NCBI GenBank assembly: GCA_012800735.1 | Contig: JAAZIU010000035.1 | Location: 1-35,342 of the forward strand | Length of the DNA: 35,342 nt | Origin: Clostridiales bacterium | Lineage (GTDB): Bacteria; Bacillota; Clostridia; Oscillospirales; CAG-272 | Direction of reading: 5' to 3' | In this document: one piece after another, positions 7,402 through 15,621 of the stretch | Numbering within the stretch: the first letter of the stretch is position 1 | Layout of the letters: each line of letters opens with the position of its first letter | The notes under the pieces: model-generated | Told to the model about the DNA's origin: nothing | The model's input: the letters and a program-made list of their open reading frames with translations, nothing else | Databases searched by the model: none | Made by a program: the position numbers and the translations under genes

Positions 7402-9576
7402 TTATAGTCGGTATGATATTTCTGTCACTATCGCGCCGATAAACGAAACTATCTTGGTGATAAGTCCGGTAAAGAGCAGGATAATGAACATTATGAATGC
7501 CATGCCGATTATTGTTCCGACCGAGGTAAGTATATTTTTGCCCAGGGTATAGTCATGCGTGGTCATCATTCCGGTGAAGAGCAGGATAGCCATCCAGACA
7601 TATGCAAAAGTTGCAAGCAGGGTGACTACATTGCCTTCGGCGAGGGTAACCATGTGGGTCGCGATGACCGACGGGATAATAAGCAGCGGCAGCGGGATAA
7701 CCGAGTAGCAGGTGGCGATGAAGATATCCTTGAAGCTTCCTTCGCCGTCGAACAGTGTCGTAAGACACCAGTTCGCGGTAACCCAGAGCAGCAGCGGTAC
7801 CAGAAGCCCCGTCGTCTGAATGAAGATCGAGGCATATCCGCCGTACGGGTTGAAGAGATAGGATCTTCCGATCGCCTGATAGGTGAAGGTAAGTATTGTT
7901 ATCGCAAGCCAGAAGAAGGCTGCGCGAACCGAACCGCGGCGCTCATGCTTGAGGTCCCAGAAACCGTCGAAAGGATGGAATATTACATGGAAGCCGTACA
8001 GAACTTCCTGCCAGAAAGTACGCCTATCGGTAGAGACGGCAACCCTTTTGTTTACCCTTCCGGCGAATTTGAAGAACTGGGTTATCAGGACAACGACAGC
8101 GACGATAAGAATCGGTATCAACCAGATTATCTTGGAGACAACGTCCTTACGCCACATCTTGAAAGCTGCGGAGTAGTTTTCGGTCTCGTAAGCGAATTTG
8201 TAGTAGCTCATCGCGCCTTCCCAGTCGCCGGCGCGGTAAAGCGCCTTTCCGATACCGACGTAAGCGGCGTCGAAGTTGGAGTTGCGCTGGAGTATGGCTT
8301 GCCAGTCTTCAACCGCTTTGTCATACTTACGGTCGTTATTGTTGCGAAGAGCGTTTATAAGGATATCGCCGTATTCGGTGCGGTTATAGACGGTGAAGCT
8401 GTCGCGGGTCTTGTCAAGGAGCAAAAGTTTGTCGCCCTGATAAGCGACCGCCTCGATGGAGCTGATATTGCCCAGCTGCATTCCGGTGTCGCCGAAGGTG
8501 AAGAGCATCTTGCCGTCCTTGTCGTAGGTGTAAACGCGGCTGCGCTTCTCGTCGATTATCGACCAGGTTTCTTCCGGTCCTATCGCAACGTCGATTATCT
8601 TGGACGCGCCCGTAGGGGTGTTGGTGTCGAACGCAACATTGCGGACAGAGACTTCGCCGTTCGGCGCGAAGAAGCCGTTGCGGTGCATGATGTCGGCGCC
8701 GGAGCTGTTAAGCTTCTTTACCGGAGCATAGTCGCCGGACTTTGAAGTGATGGCGCTTTGCTGCTGCCATTCCTCGATTGAGGAGGTGGTAACGTAGATG
8801 AAGCCTTTATGGTCGATTGTAATATTGTTGAACTCGGTGGATACGTTCTGAACCGAAAGAGCTCTCTGCTCCTCGGTCTGGAACTGTCTCCAGATTATCT
8901 GCCACACAGAAGCGGAAACTTTCTGCGCGCCGATGAATCCGACGAAGGATCCGTCCGCGTTCAGCGAGATAACGCCCATGTAGGTGGTAGAGGAGATAAC
9001 ATATATACGGCCGGTGGAGTCGACGGCGCAGGCGACGGGTTTATAGATGCTGTTCGCCGGCATAACGTCGGATTTCGGCTCGTGGATAATGCGCTTGAAC
9101 TCGCCTTCAAGATCGAAAACTACCAGACGGTTGTTTTCGGTGTCGCAAACGAAGATTTCATCTTCGGTGACATAGACGCCGGACGGAGTGTTTAAGCTGT
9201 CCGGAACGCCCTGGTCATTTACGAATTCCTTGATTGCGAATTTATACTTGTAGTATTCGTTTAAGACGACTATCCGGCTGTTTGCGCCGTCAGCTATGTA
9301 GACATTAAGGTTTCTGTCGACGAAAAGGTCGCGGGGGTCGTCGATCGGAGGGGCGATTCCCTCGCCGGTCGCCTTATCGATCTCAAGTTCGGTAACGCCC
9401 ATATAGACGGAGTCTATTTCAATTTCGGGAGTATATGCGTCCGGCGAAGCCATATCGAAACCGTCAACCGAATAGGTGTAGGTAAGATATGAAGCCGAAC
9501 CGAAAATCGAGACCGATCCTAATAGCATAACGGCGCAGAGGGCAGTCGCCGTGAAAATTGTCAGTTTTCTTTTCAT
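7402..9576 (-). CDS. NHL beta-propeller / TPR / Yip1 membrane protein
   Basis: This 724-residue multidomain protein has an N-terminal signal or anchor helix (about residues 5-28). Residues about 60-400 hold several NHL-type propeller blades, with repeats such as LFVDRNLNVYIAD, GVYVTEDEIFVCD and ACAVDSTGRIYVI. Residues about 412-475 hold a TPR-like pair (KAVEDWQAILQRN, DWEGAMSYYKFAY). A transmembrane helix follows at about 478-497 (IIWLIPILIVAVVVLITQFF), and residues about 545-715 form a Yip1-like domain with about five more helices. The propeller should lie outside the cell and the Yip1 domain in the membrane. GGGAGGG precedes the ATG. It sits between the first permease pair and DUF5696. A sensor or scaffold role for the importer is inferred. 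Confidence 0.8.
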   Translation of the reverse strand: MKRKLTIFTATALCAVMLLGSVSIFGSASYLTYTYSVDGFDMASPDAYTPEIEIDSVYMGVTELEIDKATGEGIAPPIDDPRDLFVDRNLNVYIADGANSRIVVLNEYYKYKFAIKEFVNDQGVPDSLNTPSGVYVTEDEIFVCDTENNRLVVFDLEGEFKRIIHEPKSDVMPANSIYKPVACAVDSTGRIYVISSTTYMGVISLNADGSFVGFIGAQKVSASVWQIIWRQFQTEEQRALSVQNVSTEFNNITIDHKGFIYVTTSSIEEWQQQSAITSKSGDYAPVKKLNSSGADIMHRNGFFAPNGEVSVRNVAFDTNTPTGASKIIDVAIGPEETWSIIDEKRSRVYTYDKDGKMLFTFGDTGMQLGNISSIEAVAYQGDKLLLLDKTRDSFTVYNRTEYGDILINALRNNNDRKYDKAVEDWQAILQRNSNFDAAYVGIGKALYRAGDWEGAMSYYKFAYETENYSAAFKMWRKDVVSKIIWLIPILIVAVVVLITQFFKFAGRVNKRVAVSTDRRTFWQEVLYGFHVIFHPFDGFWDLKHERRGSVRAAFFWLAITILTFTYQAIGRSYLFNPYGGYASIFIQTTGLLVPLLLWVTANWCLTTLFDGEGSFKDIFIATCYSVIPLPLLIIPSVIATHMVTLAEGNVVTLLATFAYVWMAILLFTGMMTTHDYTLGKNILTSVGTIIGMAFIMFIILLFTGLITKIVSFIGAIVTEISYRL

Positions 9577-9589
9577 ATGTAACCCTCCC

Positions 9590-10462
9590 TTAGTCCTTCA
9601 AGCCGGAGGTCGACATGGTTTCGATGATGTTCGACTGCGTGATAACGAAAACCGTTATCGGAACAATCATCATCAGCACCGTCGAAGCGGCGGATGCGCC
9701 CGCTCGGGCGACACCTCCAGAAATGATCTGGCTGATTGCGTAGTTGAAGGTTTTGAGCTGTTCTGAATAGATATAAATGGAGGCTCCCGAGTTCCAAAGT
9801 CCCTGGAATGAATAGACTATAAGCGTAAGCCAAGCCGGCTTAACCATAGGCATTGCAATATGCAGGAAGGTGTAGAATTCGGAGGCTCCGTCGAGTCTTG
9901 CCGATTCAAGCACCGAGTCTGAAACAGAGCTGTCCATAAACTGCTTCATCAGGAAGAGTCCCAAGGTAGAACACCAGGCCGGAACAATTATCGCAAGATA
10001 AGTGTCTATCCAACCTAAAAGGGACATTGTGATGAAGTTGGTGATGGCGGAAACGGTGGTGTTGAACATCAGTGATTTGATGATCATCTCGAACATCCAG
10101 CCGCGGCCCGGGAAATTGATCTTCGAGAGCGCGTATGCGCACATTGACGATAGAATCAGGTTTCCGAGGGTTCCGAGTACCGAAATCAGTACGGTGTTGA
10201 ATATATAGCGGGAGAACGGCACCCACGAGTCACTCATGAGAGTGAACAGGTCGGAGAAGTTCTGAAGTGTCGGACGAACGACATAAAAGCGCGGAGGGTA
10301 CACGAAGAGCTCGTCGAAAGGCTTAAGCGACTGAAGTATGACATAAAGCATCGGCAGGAACATAAACGCGCCCATAATTATCAGCATGACGCTTATTCCT
10401 ACGTCGCCTCCGACAGAGCGGTTCAGTACGACGCGATGTTTTCTTGTTCTTAATTTTGCCAT
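9590..10462 (-). CDS. Carbohydrate ABC transporter permease (MalG type), first pair
   Basis: This is a CUT1 sugar-importer permease, 290 residues with six hydrophobic segments. The EAA loop is ESARLDGASEFYTFLHIAMP. Its ATG follows the stop of the preceding permease gene by one base, so the two are coupled and probably pair in the membrane. It is closer to standard length than the MalG-type protein of the second pair at 2190-3272, so the two pairs are not simple recent duplicates. The ATPase is not encoded in the window. Confidence 0.93.
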   Translation of the reverse strand: MAKLRTRKHRVVLNRSVGGDVGISVMLIIMGAFMFLPMLYVILQSLKPFDELFVYPPRFYVVRPTLQNFSDLFTLMSDSWVPFSRYIFNTVLISVLGTLGNLILSSMCAYALSKINFPGRGWMFEMIIKSLMFNTTVSAITNFITMSLLGWIDTYLAIIVPAWCSTLGLFLMKQFMDSSVSDSVLESARLDGASEFYTFLHIAMPMVKPAWLTLIVYSFQGLWNSGASIYIYSEQLKTFNYAISQIISGGVARAGASAASTVLMMIVPITVFVITQSNIIETMSTSGLKD

Positions 10463-10463
10463 C

Positions 10464-11459
10464 TTACTGACCTACCTTCGAAAGCAGCTTGTTGACCAAC
10501 AGGTTTGCGCCAATCATTAAGAAGAAGAGCAGAGTAGCGATAGCCGAGGCGTAACCGACCTCGAAACGCTGTCCGCCGTAGTCCTCAAGATGGTGCATGA
10601 TGGTCCACGCGCTGTAGTTTACGGACGGGAAACCGGCAAGCGCGGTAACTATACCGCCAAAGCCGAATGAACCGGTGATTGCCATAACGGCGCCGAAGAG
10701 AAGCTGCGGCTTCATGGACGGCAGGGTGATAAACCAGAGTTCCTGCCAGCGGTTGCGGACGCCGTCAACGGCTCCCGCTTCGTATAGGGTGTGGTCAACC
10801 GTCTGCAGTCCGGCGATGAAGCTCAAAAACGCAGTTCCAAGCGAAGTCCACAGCGCGACTACGATACATAGCGGCATTACAAATGTTTCATTCCTGAAGA
10901 ATTGTATCGGAGTCGATATAATCCCCAGGTAGATAAGTATACCGTTTACATATCCGTAAGCGTCGCCCGAGAACATCGTCGCCCAGATAAGGTAGACGGC
11001 TCCGGAGATAGAAGGCGCATAGAATATGAGGGTTACAAATGCTCTGACCTTAGGCGTAAGTTCGTTTATAAACCACGCCATAACGAAAGACATTAAGTAA
11101 GAAGTCGGCCCGGTTATAGCGGCGAAGATAAGTGTATTCTTAACGGCTATAACGAAGATGTCGTCATCAAGGAAAAGTCTTATATAGTTATCCATGAAGA
11201 CGAAATTCGGCCATTCAAGCATGTTGAAAGTGGTAAAACTGAGTAAAAGCGAAAGCACGACCGGGATTACCGTGAAGATGAAGAACAGGATCATGAACGG
11301 CGCGATCAAAGCATATGCTACTTTGTTGCGCTTCATTTCCTTCCAGGTCCATGCCGCTCTGCTCATATCGCTGCGATTTACAGCGCGTTTTACAGCAGCA
11401 GCCGCTCCGCCTGACTGTTCGGCGGTAACGGTGGTTTTATCGGTGTTTTTATCCGGCAT
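10464..11459 (-). CDS. Carbohydrate ABC transporter permease (MalF/UgpA type), first pair
   Basis: This 331-residue permease has a 45-residue cytoplasmic N-terminal tail followed by about six transmembrane segments. The EAA motif is YEAGAVDGVRNRWQELWFITLP. It follows the large solute-binding protein gene by about 20 bases, the usual order for a CUT1 importer, and is the most likely direct partner of that protein together with the permease that follows. Family assignment is firm; substrate is not. Confidence 0.93.
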   Translation of the reverse strand: MPDKNTDKTTVTAEQSGGAAAAVKRAVNRSDMSRAAWTWKEMKRNKVAYALIAPFMILFFIFTVIPVVLSLLLSFTTFNMLEWPNFVFMDNYIRLFLDDDIFVIAVKNTLIFAAITGPTSYLMSFVMAWFINELTPKVRAFVTLIFYAPSISGAVYLIWATMFSGDAYGYVNGILIYLGIISTPIQFFRNETFVMPLCIVVALWTSLGTAFLSFIAGLQTVDHTLYEAGAVDGVRNRWQELWFITLPSMKPQLLFGAVMAITGSFGFGGIVTALAGFPSVNYSAWTIMHHLEDYGGQRFEVGYASAIATLLFFLMIGANLLVNKLLSKVGQ

Positions 11460-11480
11460 TAACGATCCTCTCCTTCCTTG

Positions 11481-14456
11481 TTATTCGGCCTCTACGGCGG
11501 TTTCGGCTAAGCTTAAATCGGCAATTTCGCCGTCTGCGTTCTCAACAAAGCTGGTTGAATAGGATATCTCGTAGTAGTCAAGACCAAACTCTTTGCGCTT
11601 ACGCGAGAGTTCTTTGTTGATTTCGGTTATGTTGTCAAGCATCGATTCGACCGGATCGGCGTTATTGTTATAAGCGTCCATGAAAGCGAAGTCAACATAA
11701 CGGGCGATGATGTAGCCGCCCGGATATTCCGGAACCGCGGCAAGGTGCTGCATCTGAGCCTGGAGCGCTTTATACTCGGAAGCCGTCCACGGCAGCTCGG
11801 CGAGAGCCTCCATGTTTGCGGTGTTGTATTTTGCGGCGGGTCCCATGACGGCGACAAGCTCGTTTGCATACTGAGCCTGAGGCTTGGCATCGGTGAACCA
11901 GCTGATAAGCTTCCAGGAAGATTCAAGGTTCTTCGCGCCTCTCGGCATTACTATTGCAGAAACACCGGCAGGCGAAATATGATTGACCGTTCCGTCTTCC
12001 ATTTCCCAGCCGAGTACGGGAACCATCTCCCAGACGTTGGCAAGCTCTGATGCGTAAACTATGAGGGTGTTATAGGTGGTATAATCGACGATTCCCAGCG
12101 GCATCTCACCGGTACGGAACCTGGTGGGGAAGTCATAAGCTACCGGGAAGCGGTAAGCGGTGAAAAGGTCGCAGATATTCGAGAATGCGGTAAGCGCTAA
12201 GTTGGAGTCAAGGTTTATGCGCATTCCGTCATCGGCGTATAGCTCGCCGCCCATCTGATAAAGGGCGAATATAGTTCCGCCGAGGCTGGACGGGAATGCT
12301 ATCTCCATCTTGTTGTTCTGAAGGATAGGCAGGATGTTGAACATATCCGACCAGGTGTTCGGCAGCTCGATTTCAAGCTCTGCGAACACATCCATGCGGT
12401 AGAACATCATACTGAAAGAAAGCGTTGACGGTATACCATAGGTAGTTCCGTAAAGGGTAAGCGGGATCATCGCGGCAGGGCTGAACCTTGCCGTGACCTC
12501 GTCGAAGCCCTCATAATCATTCAGCGGAAGAACCGCGGAACGAATTGCGTAGTTTATGGTGTCTGCAGACCCCAGGAATGTTACGTCGGGACCGACGCCT
12601 GCAAGTATCGACGGAAGCAGAGAGCCGCCGGCGACAAGCTTGAGTTCAACCACGACATTCGAATCGGGGGTAAACTCATAGTCGATGAGCTGACGCAGAA
12701 TCTGCGCCTGGTCGCGGCCCGCGGTATACCACATAGTTACCGCTTCGTCGGATTGAACTTCGGATGTTGCTCCGATGGTGTTATAATCGCTGTAGAATGA
12801 AGCGGCAAAGGATTTGATCTCATACCACACCGCCTGATACCATGAGGCTTTGGCGCGCGGAAGAGGAGAGCCGACCTGCTGAATAGTGATATAGTCGAGC
12901 TCAAGCGACTGCTTCTGAGCGGTATAAATCCAGGTTCCCAATGTACCTAAGTAAGATTTGAGGTTTCCGAGGTTCTTGGCTACCTCGTCCTCGTCTCCCG
13001 CCATACGCTCGACAAGGTTTGCAACGGTGTCGAGTGTCGCTACGTTGGCGCCGCGTCCTTTGTTGATTTCCGCAAGATTACTTGCTATTTCCCTGATAAC
13101 TTCCGCTTCGTCCGCCATCGCCATGATTGTTTCCGGAATCAGACGGCCGAAGTTATAGTCGCGATATGCGTCAGGCGATGCGCCTGTAATCATAAGAATT
13201 TTAAGGTAAGCATCGTTGAGAATGGCAAGGCTTTCGGAAATCCGCGAAAGGATATCCGCCATTTCGCCTAAGTTGACTTCAAACTCAATTGTATTTTCGC
13301 CGGCTTTGAGAAGGAATTCGAAGCCTTCGTGATAGCCGTCGTTAAGAGCGCATGACTGCCAGGCGTCATTATAGAGGAAGCGGAGATAACTGGCTTCCTT
13401 GAACGGAACCTCGCCGTTTATGCGCACCTGGCGGGACACATACATACCGGTCAGGATCTCCTGGCGGTAACGCACGGCGATGTTATAAAGACCATCTTCG
13501 GGAACGGTCACAGTGTAACGGATCCACTGGCCGACGGTTTCCCATTTATCCGAACCGATGGTGTTCAGCTTGATGCGGCTGGCATCCTGCGGTTCGGTTA
13601 TCGGTGAGCTGCGGTCATATATCGGATAGATAACCTGCTCCGATGTATTGGTCGGATTTTCGGCGTTTATCTTTATAGGCTCCGCGAGACTTACCTGCTT
13701 ATATCCGGCGGACTGAGCAGCCGCAAGATATTCTTCGTAGGTCGGAAGAACCGCAACCGGAATAAAGCTGATCTTGCCTATTCCGACAGGTTCGCGGACG
13801 GCTTCTAAAGTAATTAAATGCTCGCCCTTTGTCAGATAGAACTCAAACGGTTCAACTATGAATCCGGTCGAGTCGGCGGCAATATAGGTGCGCCACTCCG
13901 GAGATTCAACCTTAGTCGTTCGGATGTCGTTTCCGGTGATATCGGTTGCGAAGACTCCGAATTCTCCGGGATACCGGTCTGACCAGACTTTGGTCATTTT
14001 AAGCGAACGCGCTTCATCAAACGGAACCTTTCCGTCTATATAAAGGGAACGCTCGATAGAGGTTGCTTTGCCTTCGACCGGATAATACTCGATCTTGAGA
14101 CTATACTTTCCGTCAGACGGAATCGAAATCTTCCATGAAACCTTATCGGTTTCCGGAATGTAAAGGGCGGTGCGCCCTTCAAAGTTTTCAGTTTTGACTG
14201 TTGCGGTGGTTGTTTCGGAATCGTAAACCGTTCCGTCTACTTCACCGGCTGACGTTGCATACGGTTCATCCGCGTGTTTTGCCTGATATTCGTTGTAGGA
14301 ATCTGTGCCAAGCAGTTCCTTAACTTCTTCCAGGCTGCGCGAGAATGACGCCGTATTCGTAGCGTCTGCCGCGTATGACATAAACGGAAGAACACCCAAC
14401 AGCATAACTGCAACCAAGGAGAACGCGAGCATCCGTTTTGCTCTGGTTTTGTTCAT
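11481..14456 (-). CDS. Giant extracellular solute-binding protein with carbohydrate-binding-like modules
   Basis: I place the start at the ATG at 14454-14456 because AGGAGG lies a few bases upstream and a signal peptide (MNKTRAKRMLAFSL...SYAA) begins there. The open frame extends further upstream without such support. The product is 991 residues, over twice the usual length of a sugar-binding protein. Residues about 85-240 and 255-400 look like two beta-sandwich carbohydrate-binding-like modules, each with a DGKY/DGLY turn and an S-x-x-I-D/NG-x-VPF/KE segment. Residues about 400-545 are mainly helical. Residues about 570-985 match family 1 solute-binding proteins (TMWYTAGRDQ, SILAGVGPDV, YGIPSTLSFSMMFYRMD). 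There is no lipobox cysteine. First gene of the import operon; a large glycan ligand is inferred. Confidence 0.9.
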   Translation of the reverse strand: MNKTRAKRMLAFSLVAVMLLGVLPFMSYAADATNTASFSRSLEEVKELLGTDSYNEYQAKHADEPYATSAGEVDGTVYDSETTTATVKTENFEGRTALYIPETDKVSWKISIPSDGKYSLKIEYYPVEGKATSIERSLYIDGKVPFDEARSLKMTKVWSDRYPGEFGVFATDITGNDIRTTKVESPEWRTYIAADSTGFIVEPFEFYLTKGEHLITLEAVREPVGIGKISFIPVAVLPTYEEYLAAAQSAGYKQVSLAEPIKINAENPTNTSEQVIYPIYDRSSPITEPQDASRIKLNTIGSDKWETVGQWIRYTVTVPEDGLYNIAVRYRQEILTGMYVSRQVRINGEVPFKEASYLRFLYNDAWQSCALNDGYHEGFEFLLKAGENTIEFEVNLGEMADILSRISESLAILNDAYLKILMITGASPDAYRDYNFGRLIPETIMAMADEAEVIREIASNLAEINKGRGANVATLDTVANLVERMAGDEDEVAKNLGNLKSYLGTLGTWIYTAQKQSLELDYITIQQVGSPLPRAKASWYQAVWYEIKSFAASFYSDYNTIGATSEVQSDEAVTMWYTAGRDQAQILRQLIDYEFTPDSNVVVELKLVAGGSLLPSILAGVGPDVTFLGSADTINYAIRSAVLPLNDYEGFDEVTARFSPAAMIPLTLYGTTYGIPSTLSFSMMFYRMDVFAELEIELPNTWSDMFNILPILQNNKMEIAFPSSLGGTIFALYQMGGELYADDGMRINLDSNLALTAFSNICDLFTAYRFPVAYDFPTRFRTGEMPLGIVDYTTYNTLIVYASELANVWEMVPVLGWEMEDGTVNHISPAGVSAIVMPRGAKNLESSWKLISWFTDAKPQAQYANELVAVMGPAAKYNTANMEALAELPWTASEYKALQAQMQHLAAVPEYPGGYIIARYVDFAFMDAYNNNADPVESMLDNITEINKELSRKRKEFGLDYYEISYSTSFVENADGEIADLSLAETAVEAE

Positions 14457-14669
14457 GGACTTTTCCTCCTGAAAAGAATTGGGGATGCCGGGTAAACAAA
14501 GATACCGTTTCCCGTAGTCGGCTCCGTCGCATCTCATGGCGATCGGAAGCCCGGCGGACGGGAATCCCGCCGTGCGGAAAGAATCCGCCGCTCCGGAATA
14601 ACTCCGGCTTCAGGGCAAAGCAGGAACATGTGTTTTCATGATATTATACGGCGATCCGTTCGGTTCTTT

Positions 14670-15116
14670 AAAAAACCGGCGGTTCTTTCAAAACCGCGCG
14701 ACGCCTTTCGGGTCGGTTACAGCGCGCTTCAAGGGACGTGCTTTCAGCCCTATCCGCCCATATTCCGCGGCATTTCTGCCCGGAAATATGTCCTACGCTG
14801 CATACATGGTATGCTGCCCATACAAAACACTTGGCGTAACAGGCAAAACTATGAAAAATTTCAAGTTCGGCCCGGGCAGCCAACCGTGTATGCGGCGTAC
14901 CGTGCGCCAGCCGGATTTCCCTTCGGTGCCATGCCCTGATATAGTTCCACGGGTCATCCCCTCGGAACACCCGCTAAAATCGACGCTGATGCGCCGTGTT
15001 TGCGGATAATGCGGAAACAACAGATGAGCAACACGCCCCGCTCCGGTCCGCTCTGCAGCATTCCGGCAGCAGAAGCCGGTGTATACTCCGTTATATCGAT
15101 TATTCCCGCTTATTAC
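14670..15116 (-). ncRNA. Candidate structured leader RNA of the import operon
   Basis: A promoter at 15122-15150 should start an RNA near 15116, yet the first gene begins at 14456, leaving about 660 nt of leader. On the minus strand I see many stable helices: CCGGC/GCCGG (15083-15067 area), GTTCC..GGG..CCC..GGAAC (about 14970-14945), GCTGCCC (14874-14880) with GGGCAGC (14813-14819), GCATAC/GTATGC, and a long CATATT..GGCA-GAAA-TGCC..AATATG hairpin with a GNRA loop. A second GAAA loop lies near 14708. A stem GCGGTT/AACCGC (14679-14697) followed by TTTTTT (14670-14675) resembles a terminator or attenuator. Open frames here do not look like protein. I recognise no known RNA family. Confidence 0.4.
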
Positions 15117-15121
15117 ATATA

Positions 15122-15150
15122 ATGATATCATAGCCTGAGCCGGATGTCAA
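15122..15150 (-). promoter_or_regulatory. Promoter of the seven-gene sugar-import operon
   Basis: On the minus strand TTGACA (15145-15150) is followed after 17 bases by TATCAT (15122-15127), with TGA before the -10 box. Five of six -10 bases and all six -35 bases match consensus. A second, weaker candidate lies at 14643-14671 (TTAAAG, 17 bases, TATAAT) and would give a shorter leader. Confidence 0.8.
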
Positions 15151-15578
15151 TAGTAAAAATATTCGTCTTTGACAGAATTTTTATGCAAAACGCGTTGTTT
15201 TCGGGTGTTTTTCACATAATTTGCGGCAATTTCGAGTGTAACCGCTGTTTTTTTATAAATATTCTACATTATAGATAACGCAAAGGAAAAACACCTTTTT
15301 ATGAATCAAGCCGGAATATCATACGGTTGTTTGCCGCTTAAAATCGCTTTGATTTACGGTTTTAGCCTTATTTTCCGCGCTTTCCGCGTTATTTTTATTC
15401 CTGAATTTCGCTGATGGGCGACTTTCCGGATGAATAATTAAAAAGCCCCCTTTGTCGATTTTTACGGATATCTTCATACGCAAGTCAATACATTAATTTT
15501 GCACAAACTTTGATAGAGTGTCAATATGATTAACACAATATGTTATTTATTTTGATATTTAACATAGCGACCGATTAA
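15151..15578. other. AT-rich intergenic stretch, no gene seen
   Basis: This stretch lies between the DUF4340 terminator and the import-operon promoter. It is AT-rich with many short T and A runs and has no open frame of gene-like composition. A small inverted repeat, TATGTTA (about 15539-15545) with TAACATA (about 15560-15566), is present. I see no RNA gene or mobile element. It may hold regulator sites for the import operon upstream of the -35 box, but I cannot name one. Confidence 0.5.
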
Positions 15579-15612
15579 AACGGCTGGCCCTTAATACGGG
15601 TCAGCCGTTGAT
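15576..15612 (-). terminator. Terminator of the GldA-like ABC operon
   Basis: AACGGCTGGCCC (15579-15590) and GGGTCAGCCGTT (15598-15609) form a twelve-position stem with one mismatch and a seven-base loop. On the minus strand it is followed by TTTTAAT. It lies 13 bases past the DUF4340 stop codon. Confidence 0.85.
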
Positions 15613-15621
15613 TTATTTGGT

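Noticed and set aside
7555-8745. A 396-codon plus-strand open frame.
   Set aside because: It lies fully antisense to the well-supported NHL/Yip1 gene and its translation has no recognisable domain or ribosome site.
14628-15131. Several overlapping 100-123 codon frames on both strands in the leader region.
   Set aside because: They lack domains, ribosome sites and protein-like composition; the GC-rich hairpins explain the open frames better.
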